DNA of 64,000 bases from Cyanophora paradoxa. Taxonomy: Eukaryota; Glaucocystophyceae; Cyanophorales; Cyanophoraceae. The stretch lies in the NCBI GenBank assembly GCA_004431415.1, contig QPMI01000318.1:21503-85502 (forward strand). The letters run 5' to 3'. A program made the translations under genes and the position numbers. This document shows positions 53,829-64,000 of this stretch, in pieces (position 1 is the first letter of the stretch; each line of letters opens with the position of its first letter). Under the pieces are notes generated by a model. It ran no database searches. It was given only the letters and a program-made list of their open reading frames with translations, and was not told where the DNA came from.

Positions 53829-54121
53829 GCGCCCCAGCTGTCTCTCTCCAGGCGCATTTTCCTTTTGCTTCTTTCAAGGCTAGTGATAGGCAGGCGGGCG
53901 GGTGGGTGGTTGGCGGCTGTTTGAAGGGAGGTACTTCGAATTCGGTATACGTAGTTTGTCAGCGCGGTCGAGCTTTTTTGGCTCTGTACAGGATACTCCG
54001 CATCCTCGATCGGTTCAGTTTCAATGCTGAGTGTTTCTGTAGACGTACAATATTTTCTGCTTGCTAATAGATTAACAGCGAAAGACGACGCGCAGCGCTA
54101 GCAGCAGGCCCAGGGGCTCGC

Positions 54122-55749
54122 TCAGGCGGCGGGGATGGGGGCTGGGGAGCCGTGGGGGCGGGCATGGGCGCTCTTGAGCTGGCCGCAGGCGGCCATGATG
54201 TCGCGACCGCGGGGCCAGCGGACAGTGGCGTACTGGTTGAGGTCGTTGAGCAGGGCGGCGAACTTGATGATCGTCTCCTTGGAGGAGCACTCGAGGCCCG
54301 AGTTCTCCCAGTTGTTGAAGGGGATGAGGTTGACGAGGCTGGGGATGTGCTTGAGGAGGCGGGCGAGCTCGCGGGCGTCGGCGGGGCTGTCGTTCACGCC
54401 CCGCAGCATCGCGTACTCGAACGTCACCCGCCGCGCCCACGAGAGCTCCGGGTACCGCACAACCGCCTCCAGCAGCTCCTTCAGCGGGTACGTCTGCCGC
54501 GGGGTCAGCGAGGGCCGGCCCCGAACGGGGCGGGCCGCGGGGCACCTTGTTGATGCCCATGAGCTCGGAGCTGGGTGCACGCGGACGTGAGGCGGGGCGG
54601 CGGGGCGCGGGGCGGGGCGGGGCGGGGACCGGAGGTCGTCGCGGGGGGCGTGGAGGGAGACGGCGAGCTGGACGCCGAGCTCGCGGCCGAGGGTCTCGAT
54701 GAGAGGCGCCACGCCCGCCGTCGAGACCGTGATCTTGTGCCGCGAGATCGAGAGCCCCTCCGGGTCCATCAGCGTCTGCGCCCCCGCCCTTCACGCCCCG
54801 CCCAGCCCCCCCACCCCGGCCCCCGACTAGCCTGGATCGCCGCCTTGACGTTGCGGTAGTTGTAGAGCGGCTGCGCGCCGGCCGGCGTCAGGCGGGGCGG
54901 GGCCGGGGCCGGGGCGGGGCGAGGCCGGGGCGGGGGTGCGTGCCTCGCCCTGCCCCATGAAGACGACGTGGGTGAGGGCCTTCTTGGTGGGCCCGCGGCG
55001 CTCGGCGAAGTCCCCGAGGGCACGGCGGGCGAGGATCACCTGCCCGACGATCTCCGAGGCGTGCAGGTTGCGCTCAAGCCGCTGCGTCCCCGTGTGGCAG
55101 AAGCGGCAGCTCAGGCTGCACCCCGCCTGCGACGAGACGCAGAGCGTGCCCCGCGCCAGCCCGCCCTCCTCCGCCTCCTGCGGGATGTACACCGTCTCCG
55201 CCGCCACCCCGCCGAAGGAGACAAGCCACTTCCGCGTGCCGCACCTGCCGGCCGCGCCCCGCACCCCGTGAGGCCCCGCAGCCGGCGCGCTGGGCGCGGG
55301 GCGACGCGGGGCGCACTCGGCGGAGGTCCGGTCGTCCTTGACGGCCCCCGCGCTGATCTCGAAGTGCTCCGCTGCACGGCCCCCGCGCCGCCCATCGGTG
55401 GCGTGCTTTTGGCGGCTCAGAGAGGCCGCACCGAGCTTCTCTTTCAGCTGCCGGTTGATGTTCTTCATGCCCGCGAAGTCCGAGACGCCATGGTGGTTGA
55501 TCCAGCTGCAAGCGGCCGAGTGTCAGTGCGGGCTGTCGTGCTCAGAGGCGCGCGATCCGACTGGACTCGCCTGAAGACTTGTTGGTGCCGGAACGACTCG
55601 AGTCCAATCTAGGCGCTAAACTGTGAGTGCAGGCGGTCGTGAACCGTGGCAGGGCTCGCCTTCGCGAATTCCTCCTTCATCACCGACCGCGGCATCCCGA
55701 TGAGGTTCTTGCGTGTCTGCGCACGGCCTCTGGTCAACGCGCACGCCAT
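54122..55749 (-). CDS. Radical-SAM RNA methyltransferase, RlmN family
   Basis: RlmN enzymes methylate C2 of adenine in rRNA (A2503) and tRNA. From ATG 55749 ([19 protein letters not shown]): [37 protein letters not shown], the Fe-S loop [20 protein letters not shown] (CxxxCxxC), [89 protein letters not shown], and the methyl-carrying cysteine region [12 protein letters not shown]. Both catalytic requirements are present. In eukaryotic algae such genes serve plastid or mitochondrial ribosomes; the targeting peptide here is weak and the first junction unresolved, so location is inferred. Several short C/G-rich introns. Confidence 0.9.
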
Positions 55750-56221
55750 CGGCCGCGAGCGCGCATGCGCAGGCGATCGGGGAGGAAGCAGCAGCACACC
55801 GGCGCCGCAGCCGATGTCGGCGCGCTCTCGTTGCGAGGTCCCGCGCGAGCCAGCACCGCTTCGGGCCGGCTACATCCCGCGGCCACCGAATCGAGCGTTC
55901 CAGGCGGCGGTGCAGGGGCCTCGTGGGCGTCTACGGCGCTCACCCCGACCAGACGCCGCACCCCGCGCTGCACGTGGCACCTCGCAGCCGAAGCGAAAAG
56001 CGATCCACCGGCACGCTGCATGAGCGCGCCGACGCCGTCCCGGAGGCCGCGCTACGCTTGAGTTGCCTAAATTAATTCGAAGCTCCTCAGGCTCCGGAGG
56101 CTCCCTCAGGCTCCTGAGGCAGCAGTGAGGCAGCACTGAGGCTCGCAGAGGGGGTACCGACGACAGCTGACCTTCGCCTGGCCCCCGGCCCGCTTGCTAT
56201 TGCCGTATTGCAGAGCACTGC
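55750..56221. other. Intergenic, divergent promoters
   Basis: Between RlmN and the SUMO-ligase gene. A short repeat of CTCCTCAGGCTCCGGAGGCT then CTCAGGCTCCTGAGGC (56083-56120) stands out; it is partly palindromic. No gene. Confidence 0.4.
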
Positions 56222-59200
56222 ATGGCGTGGCAGCAGCACGGCGTGTGGCAGGGTCGCGTGGCTCCGCCCGCGTGGGCTTCCGATCCGCCTCCAGCGGCCC
56301 TGCAGCCGAGCTTCTCGCTCTCCGGTTACGTGCACGCGCAAGCGTTGAACATGGCACAACAGCCCCCACCGCCGCCGCCTCTGCGATCGGCGCATCGACA
56401 GTCCACAGCTGTGAGCAGCGCTCGACAAGCACAGGCTTCGTTCGTAGCCACAGAGATGGCCGCCGTGTCGCGCCCTGTCCCGAGCGGACCTTTTCTCACT
56501 CCGAAGGCGCGCATGCACAACCGCCTCCGCGCATGCGCCCAGTTAGATCATGCGCCCAGCGTATTATCCCGCGCCGTTCACGCCCCTCTGGTCTTGTGCC
56601 CTTTTTCAATCGATGGCTGACATGGTTCGGGCGCAGGACCCCTTCACAGACCCGCTTCCCCTGCAACCGGTGGCCACCTTTCACGTCAGTGACGACACGC
56701 TGCACCCAGGCATCCAGCGGCTCCCGCACACGACGTGCGCGCTCCCTTCTTTCCTCGATGCGCCCCCGTCGCCTCCCCTGACAATTCAAGAAGGACCTTC
56801 AACCTTCTGGTGGACAAGGCGCACTGGGCTCGAGTCCACAGGTGCGGGCATCGCCATTTTGCTCCCTAAGAACGCCCAGCCGATCGGAGTGGTCCAACGC
56901 GCAGGGGACCGCCGCCATGCGAGCCTCGGCCGGGGGAGAGCCGCGTTCGCCTGCAGCTCATGACCTTCGCACAGCAAGCCCCAAGCGCGCCTTTCCTGGC
57001 CCAGTGGCCCGCGGGCGTTCGCCTTCAGATCAACGGGCGCCTGGTCAGCGTCGAGCAGAAAGTCCGCTCTGCCCGCCCCGCCCGCCCCGCTCGGCGACTC
57101 AGGCGAAGCGGGGCGCGGCACAGAAAAACCGGGCGGACCGAGGGCTGGACATCACGGACTACATCAGGCCGGGAAGCAGCAGCCGGCTGGAGTTCTTCAC
57201 GGAGACCGGCAGGGTGCGCCCTTGCGCGCGCTCCCGAGGGCGGCGGGCGCGGCGCGCGTGAACGGGGGCGGGGCGGCAGGCGTTCGTGGGTGTCGTGCGG
57301 CTGGTGCGGGTGCGCTCGGTCGCGGAGCTGGCGGCGAGCGTCCAGGAGCGGGAGCGGGAGAGCTACGAGGAGGCGATCGAGGGCGGTAGGCGGGGCCGGG
57401 GCGGGGCGGGGGGGCGGGGCGGGTGCGAGGGGGCGGGGCGGGGGGCAGTGCGGCGGCTGCTGGGGCACGAGGACGAGGAGATGGAGGCGGTGTCGGCGCG
57501 GCTGCCGCTCCTCGACCCCCTCTCCAAGCAGCGCATCGAGGTCCCCGCCAAGGGCGACCTCTGCCGCCACGTCCAGGCCCGCCCCGCCCCGCCCCCCCGC
57601 CACGCGAGGGCGCGCGCGGGGGCGCTGAGGCGGCGCAGTGCTTCGACCTGAGCACGTACCTCGCGATGAACGAGCGGGCGCCCACGTGGAAGGTGCCCTG
57701 CCCCCCGCCCCCGCCCGGCGGAGCGGGGGAGGCCGGGGCGAGACGGGGCGTGCCTGCAGTGCCCGGTGTGCAGCCGGGAGGCGCTCTTCGGGGGCCTGCG
57801 GGTGGACGCGTACCTCGAGCGCGTCCTCGCGGAGGCCCCCGCCGGCACCCCCGACGTCGCCGTCCACCCCGACGGCCGCTGGGCCTCCCCCGGTGCCCTT
57901 GCGCCCCCACCCGCTCTCCCCGCCTCTGCTCCCGCCCCGCCCGCCCTCTCACACGCCGGTGCAGGGGCCCCGGAGGCCGGTGGCGCGGGGGCGCTGGGGG
58001 AGGAGGCGGGGGCGGGGGCGGGGGCGGGGGCGGGGCAGGCGGCGGGCGTGATCGCGCTGGACTCGGACGAGGAGGAGGCCGGGAGCGAGCCGGCGCCGAT
58101 GCCCTCGCCCCCGTCCCCCGCATCCTCCCCCTCCCCGGCCCCGCCCCGCGCTCCTCCCCGCCCCCGCCTCCAAGCGGGGCCCTCGCCGAGCAGCCCCGCC
58201 GCGACCGCGACAAGCGCCACCGCAGCCACCGCGCCGCTCCCCGCCCCCGCCCCGCCCCGCCCCCGGCCCCCGCCGCGCCCCCGCCGGGCGGGGGCCGGCC
58301 TCTGGGGGCGCCGTCATCGACCTCACCGCAAGCGACGACGAGGATGCCCCGCCGCCCGCGTCGCCCCTGCCCGCGGTGCGCGCCGCCCCGCCCCCGGCCC
58401 GGCGCGCGCGTGGGCGCGCGCGAGTGCGAGGGGGGGCGCAGTGAACGCGGCGGCGCCGCCGTACACGTTCGCGCTGGCGGCGCAGATGGCGATGAACGAG
58501 AGGGCCCTGGGGCCCCTCGGCGCGGCGGAGAGCTGGCGCTTCGAGACGCTCCGCCGCCACGCCGCCGCCAGCATGCGCCCCGGGGCGCCGGCGGCGGCGG
58601 CGGCGTACCGCTCCTCGGACGGCGAGGACGACTCGACGGACACGGAGAGCGAGGAGGATGAGGAGGCCGCCGCCGCCGCCGCCGCCGAGCAGGCCTCCGC
58701 GCAGCGGGCCCAGGCGCGCTTCGCCCGCCTCGCCGCCGAGCGCCTTGCGGCGGCCGAGGCGGAGGCGCGGGGGGAGCAGTCGCGCGGCCGGCGCCGGCTG
58801 CGGCGCCTCGCCTCCTCCTCGCCCGAGGACGGGGGCTCGGGGAGCGATGACGACGAGCCGGCCCCGGCCCGCATGCCCGCCCCGCAGCCGCCTGCCCCGC
58901 CCTCCAGGAGCCCCCGCCCTCCCGCCCCCGCAGGACCGTCGGCGGCAAGCGGCCGCCGCCCTCGCCACCCCGCCGCCGCCGCCGGCGGCCGCGGCGGGGA
59001 GGCGGTCCGGGCGGGGGCGAAAGGGGAAGGAGGCCGTGCGGGAGGGGTCGCCGGCGGGGCGGGGCAGCCCGCGGCGGGGCGGAGCTCGCGCGGCGCGCCG
59101 GCGGAGGGGCGGAGGCGCGCGCCGCCTCCCCGCCGGACTCGCCCCCGTGCCCCATGCCCGACGACGAGCCGGCCTCGCCCGCCAGCGCCGCCCCCGACGA

Positions 59201-59875
59201 GGCCCCCGCTTCCCGCTCCTCCCGCCCTCCCTCTCCTTCCGCCGCCCCCTCTCTGTGCGCCCCGCCCCACCCCGCCCCGCCCCGCTGCCTGTGACGGCCC
59301 GCGCAGGCCCCGCCGGCCCCGAGTCGCCCCCGAGCCGGTGCGGATACGCGCGGCGGCGGCGCCCCTCGCGGCGGGGGAGCAGCCGCCGCCGGGCGCCGTG
59401 CGCGTGCGGGCGGCGCGGGACGAGCCGCCCGCCGCGCCCTCGGCGGCCGAGCCGGCGCGCCTGCGCCCCATCCGCGTACGCATGCGCGGCTCCGCCAACG
59501 CACCGCCGGCCGGCCCCGCACCGGCCGCCGGCGAGAATGCGGCGGGGAGGGGGGCGGGAGGCACCGAGCCCGGGGTGGCGGCCCCTGCAGCTCTCCACCG
59601 CCGCCGTCGCCGCCGCCGCGCAGCCGCAACAGCCGCAGCCGCAGCAGCGGGCGGGCGGGGAGCGCCTCTGGGGCGCCATGCGCGATGCGCCGGCGCCGGC
59701 GGCGGCGCCTGCTCCGGCAACGGCGGCGGCGGCGGCCTCGTCGTCGGCAGCGGCGGCGGCTGCGGAGGGCGTGGGCGGCGAGGCGGGGGCCGCCGGGGCG
59801 GGGGACGGGGACGTGGACGAGGACGAGGCGATGTGGAACGGCATCTTCCAGCAGCTCATCCGCGAGGGCCACTGA
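56222..59875 (+). CDS. PIAS/SIZ-type SUMO E3 ligase with SP-RING and SUMO-interacting motifs
   Basis: Transfers SUMO to nuclear proteins. The SP-RING is clear: LPLLDPLSKQRIEVPAKG, DLCRHVQCFDLSTYLAMNER, APTWKCPVCSREALFGGLRV, DAYLERVLAEAP, with Cys/His ligands in PIAS order. Before it lies a PINIT-like region (DPFTDPLPLQPVATFHVSDD, FWWTRRTGLESTGAGIAILL, PAGVRLQINGRLVSVEQK, ITDYIRPGSSSRLEFFTETG). After it come two probable SUMO-interacting motifs, VIALDSDEEE (from 58048) and VIDLTASDDEDA (from 58313), then long Ala/Pro/Glu-rich sequence ending DEDEAMWNGIFQQLIREGH. The second motif sits in an exon that joins in phase to AMNERALGPLGAAESWRF. The start at 56222 (MAWQQHGVWQ) and exon structure before 56640 are tentative; the low-complexity C-terminal half is hard to splice by eye. 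Confidence 0.8.
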
Positions 59876-60006
59876 CGCGCCCCTTGCATGGCGCGCGGCG
59901 CTGAGCGCAATCCCACCCGCCCTGCCTCCCTCTCCTCCTCTCTCCCTCGCTTTCTCTAAATTGAATAAGTCGGCACGTCACACGGCGTGCGTGGGGCGGG
60001 GCGGGC

Positions 60007-63000
60007 TCAGGGGCGGGGCGGTGCTGCGAGAGCGACGAAGGCGTCCTCGAGGGAGGGCGAGGAGGGGGCCCAGGCCGCGACGGGGCCCCCGGGCAGCAGG
60101 CGGCCCCGCTCGAGGGCCTCGCAGGCCGCCCGGAGCGCCCCCGGGGGCACCCGCGCCACGAACGAGGCCTCGTGCAGCGAGACCACCCGCGCCTGCCGCC
60201 CCGCCCGCCACCCGCTCGCCCGGCGCGGGGCGGCGCGGGGCGGCGCGGGGAGGCGCAGCGGGGTAGGGCGCGTGCGCACCGCGGGGGGAGGAGGGCGAGG
60301 GCGGCGGCGCGGCGCCGGGGGCCGGGGCGCAGGAGACGGCGAGGGAGAAGCGGTCGAGATCGGGGCCGGCGGCGGCGAGGAGGGCGCGGGGCGGGTGGGC
60401 GGTCGCGACGAGGCGGCCCTCCGCCAGCACCGCCACCCACGTGCACAGCGCTGCCCCACCCCCGTCAGCGGCCCGCGAGGCGGCCGCTGGAGCGGGGCGG
60501 GCGCGGGAGCAGGGCGGGCCCTCGTCTCGGCGGCGCTGTGGGAGGTGAGGAGGTGGCGCGGGAGGGGTGGCGGGCGGCGGCGAGGAGGGCGGCGGCGGCG
60601 CGGCGGTGCTTGGGGTCGAGGGAGGAGCCGAACTCGTCGAGGAGGAGCAGGCGGGCGCCCCCGCGAGGGCCACCGCCAGCTGCAGCCGCCGCCGCATGCC
60701 CCCGCTCAGCTCCCGCGCCCGCCGGTGGCCCTCCCCCTGGAGGCCGACCTGCAAGGGGGTGAGGGGGCGGGGGCGGTGCGGGCGCGGGGGGCGGGGGCGG
60801 GGGCCTGGGCGAGGAGGGCGGCGGCCTCGCAGGCGGCGTCGGGCACGCCCCTCACCCGCGCGAAGAGCAGCACGTGCTCCCCGGCCGTGAGGTCCCCCCA
60901 CAGGGCCTCCCCCTGCGGGCAGTACCCGATCGCCCCGCCCCCCGCCCCCCCGCCCCGCAGCCGCCTCCCCTCCAGTAGCACCGCCCCGCCCGACGGCTCC
61001 AGGCGCCCCGTGAGGACCCTGCCAGCGCCCCGCCCGCTCAGCGGCGCTCGCGATCAGACGCCGGGGAGAGACGGCCCCGCACTCGAGGAGGGTGCTCTTT
61101 CCTGCCCCGCGCGCGTCGGAGAGGAGCCTCGGAGGCGAGGCAGAGGGAAGCGGGGTGCTCACCGGCGCCGTTGGAGCCGACGAGCCCGAGGAGCTCCCCG
61201 CCGCGCACCTCCAGCGAGACCCCCGCCAGCGCCGCCCGCCCCGCCCCCTCGTACCGCTGCCCCCCGCCCCCCGCCCCTCGCCCCCCGCGGGGCGCAGGCG
61301 GTGGACGAGGCGGGCGCACGACGGTGAGGTCCCGCACCGCCAGCAGCGCCGGCGCCCCGGCCCCGGCCCCGCCCCTCGCCCCTCCACGTCTCTAGCCCCT
61401 CCCCTCCCCGCCGCGCCCTCCTCGCCGCTTCCCCGGTCCCTGTGCGCGGGCCCGTCACGCGGCACCGGCGCCGGCGGCGGGGGCCAGCACGGGACGCACA
61501 GGAGGGCGGCGCGAGCCGGCTCATCGGGAGCGGGGTGCGCGGGCGGCGGAGGCGGCGGAGGGCGCGGCGGAGCGGGGCGAGCGGGGAGGCGGCGGGGCGG
61601 GCCCGGGTCGAGGGCGAGGGCGAGGGCGGCGAAGGCGGCGGCCTGGAGGGCGAGGGGTGGATGTCTGAGCTCGTGTACACCGGGGGTGTATACCTGGAGT
61701 CCGAGGGCGGCGAGGGAGGAGCGCAGCTGCGGGACGCTCCCGTCCAGCAGCGCCCCGGCCCCGCGCACCGGCCCGCCCCGCACGCCCCCGACAGCGCCGC
61801 CACCGCCCGCGAGGCCGCCGCGTGCGGCAGCGCCGCCGCCCACAGCGGCAGCCGCTCTGCCACCGCCCCGTGAGGCCGCGCGGGGCGGGGCGGGAGGACG
61901 GCGGGCGGCGGGGCGAACGATCTGGGTAGGGTACACGGCGCCGAGGGCGATGGCGATGAGGGAGAAGAGGAGGGCGGCGGCGTAGCCCAGGGCGGCGGCC
62001 CGCGGGCGGCGCACGAAGGCGGCCGCGAGGTGCGCCAGGCCCACCTGCGCCCCGCGCGGTCGGGCGCGAGGCCGGCGCGGGGCGGCGGGGCGGGCGGTGC
62101 CTGGGCGAGGCCGAAGAGGGCGGCGAGGGCGGCGAGGAGGGCGGGGGAGGTCTGCGTGAAGAAGCGCGCCCGCAGCAGCAGCGCCCCCGCCCCGCGAACG
62201 CTGCGCCGCCCTCGCCCCCGAGGCGGGCGGGGAGGCGGGCGGGCGGGGGGGCGGGCGGACCGAGGCAGGAGGCGGCGTAGAGGAAGAGGGCGGCGGTGGC
62301 GTGCGCGGCGTGCAGCACCACGGCCCCACCCGGCCTGCCCGCCTCGCCCGCCCGCCTCGCCCCGTCCGCGGCGCGGCGCGGGGGCGGGGCGGGGCGCACG
62401 AGGGCGAGGAGGCCGGTGAGGCCGGCGCTGCGCTCCTGGACCAGGGCCGCAGCGCGGCGGGCAGGAGCGGGGAGAGGGCGAGGGGTACAGGGCGGCCTCC
62501 AGGGCCGTCAGCACGCGCCCGACGAGGGCCGCCAGCGCTTCCTCCCGCGGCCACGCCTGCAGCGAGGCCCGCACCCGCAGCCCCGCCCCCGCCCCTGCCA
62601 GTCCCCGGCCATCAGCGGCGCGCGGCGCACGGCGCGCGGGGGCGGGGGGCGCCGTGGGCGGCGGCGAGTGCGTGGGCGATGGAGAGACGGGCGTGGGCGG
62701 GGTCGACGCGTGTGCCGGTGCCGTCGTCGAAGAGGGCGAGGTCGTTGCGGCGGTGGTTCTGCCACAGCGCGTTCTCGTTGGCCTGCACCGTGAAGCGCAG
62801 CCGCCGCGGGCCCGCCTCCTCCACCTCCACCACCCCGTCCGGCACCTGCGCCACGCACAGAGCCGCGCGCGGGCGGTGCTCGCTGTCAGGAAATGCACTC
62901 TAGCTCCGGGCGATGCGCGGGAGCGTGGGGGGCCGGGCACGGCGTCGCGGAGGGCGGAGCGCTTGATCTGCTCGACGGAGCGCCGGTTGTACTCCCGCAG

Positions 63001-63921
63001 CGCCGCCGCCACCGCCTCCTCCACCGCCCTCCCCGCCCCCGCCCCGCCCCGCGCCGACGTGAAGTTCTCTGCAGCCACCCTGCCCCGGCACGCGCGCCCG
63101 CTCGCCGTCATGATCAGGCGTCCCTCCAAAGCCCCGAGGGGGGGGAGCGCGCCAGTAGGGGACCTGCGTGCGGGTGGGTGAGGGTGGCGGGACGGCCGGG
63201 GGCGCGAGGGCGCACCAGGATGAGGTTGTGGAGGGGGTCGAAGGGCGAGGGGCCCCGCTCCCAGTCCCTGTAGTCCCGGCAGATCGCCTGCTTCACCCGC
63301 CCCAGGAGCCCTGCCGCTGCAAGCGCGCGAGGGTCGGCGGCCACGCGTACGGGCGCTCACGCGCACGAAGGCGGACCCGATCCCGCCGGGAGACGAGGCT
63401 CCGACGCGTTCACGTCGAATCCGTCGCGGCCGCTAAAGCCGAGGAACGCCGCGGCTCCGGGCGATGGATCGCTGTTAATCACGACGAAGTACTCGTTGCA
63501 CTCCAGGCCTTCCGCCCACGTCCTCTCCGTCTGCGACTTGCAGAATGAGAACCCAAGGCGTGCGCACCGCGGCAACCGGACCGCATTCGGGAGAGCGCCG
63601 CGTACGCGCGGGTCTAGCTAGCGCCTCCGCTTGCGCACCTCTGCACCGAGCGGACGCGGCGGCCAGTAGACCGGGAGAGAGCCGAAAACTTTTGAGCGGA
63701 TAAGCAACTCCAATGAGGCGAGCAGCGCGATCGCCACGAGCGGAGATAGAATTTGGCACAGCGTGTGAGATCGCGCGCGCCACTGTAGAGTCGCGTCCTT
63801 GGCAATCTGCATGAGTACGTTTTCGTGCGCGCGCGCCACGGCGCAGGCGAGCGAATGGGCTATGCACACGCATGCGCACCAGAGCGTAGAGTGTGCGGGC
63901 CGCCCGCGGCGCGCGGGGCAT
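60007..63921 (-). CDS. ABC transporter, ABCA-like half transporter
   Basis: Probable lipid transporter. Start 63921 (MPRAPRAARTLYAL) splices to IAKDATLQWRARSHTLCQIL and a first membrane helix (SPLVAIALLASLELL). A large non-membrane loop follows, then a helix block (VVLHAAHATAALFLYAA, LGYAAALLFSLIAIALG, VYTPG region) and a single nucleotide-binding domain near the C terminus. Walker A VGSNGAGKSTLLE is split by an intron; next IGYCPQGEALWGDLTAGEHV and signature LSGGMRRRLQLAVAL. Walker B reads LLLLDEFGSSLDPKHRR, unusual in having Phe where DEPT is normal. Between signature and Walker B (about 60,655) the frame slips one base inside a G run, so a missing base is likely. It ends SLEDAFVALAAPPRP. 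One NBD makes it half-size, like many plant ABCA proteins. Confidence 0.8.
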
Positions 63922-64000
63922 GTTGGCGTTTCAACTCCTGTACCCCACCTTCCGCAGCGTTTCGGATTCCAAGCGAGGCTCAGCTGCAGCTTCCGCAGTT

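Noticed and set aside
57197-59872. An 891-codon minus-strand open frame over the SUMO-ligase gene
   Set aside because: Composition is Arg/Ala/Pro noise, and the plus strand carries the SP-RING and SUMO-interacting motifs.

Overview
The window looks like nuclear DNA of a GC-rich, intron-dense, secondary-plastid eukaryotic alga. Genes are split by short introns, mostly 55-100 nt. Donors are GT or, in a large minority, GC; acceptors read GCAG, and CTGAC/CTAAC/CTCAC-like branch sites lie upstream. A plastid protein at 51700-52891 carries an ASAFA-type presequence, the signature of red-lineage complex plastids. A haptophyte is my best guess because abundant GC-AG introns are known there; a pelagophyte-like stramenopile is the main alternative. 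The assignment is inference.

Genes alternate strand and are closely packed. 0-10 kb: end of an unknown gene, a palindrome-rich non-coding island, an HSL-type alpha/beta hydrolase, a large thioredoxin/NHL-propeller protein resembling SOQ1/NHLRC2, and an FkbM-type methyltransferase. 10-20 kb: an unknown protein, an ER-type geranylgeranyl-reductase-family flavoprotein, NADPH-cytochrome P450 reductase and an F-box/LRR protein. 20-31 kb: histidyl-tRNA synthetase, a metacaspase with a long Gly/Tyr linker, a TEY-type MAP kinase and an RCC1-repeat protein. 31-43 kb: a METTL21-like methyltransferase, a second palindrome-rich island with a duplicated ~300 bp block, eIF4A-III, UDP-galactopyranose mutase, an unknown acidic Cys-rich protein, an ISCA2-type Fe-S protein and a 59-residue membrane protein. 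43-53 kb: a Rab3GAP2-like protein, a WD40 protein, ribosomal protein uL11/RPL12, an unusual gene built from 412-bp tandem exon-intron modules, and a plastid membrane protein. 53-64 kb: a small unknown protein, an RlmN-type radical-SAM enzyme, a PIAS-type SUMO ligase and a half-size ABCA transporter.

There is no operon-like logic; the genes are a mixed housekeeping and signalling set. The most unusual items are the tandem exon-intron array (49.6-51.5 kb), the C/G-biased GC-AG introns, microexons of 9-13 nt inside catalytic domains, and the AT-richer palindromic islands. Gene limits below are start-codon to stop-codon spans with introns included. I joined exons by eye from splice signals and family motifs, so individual junctions remain predictions.
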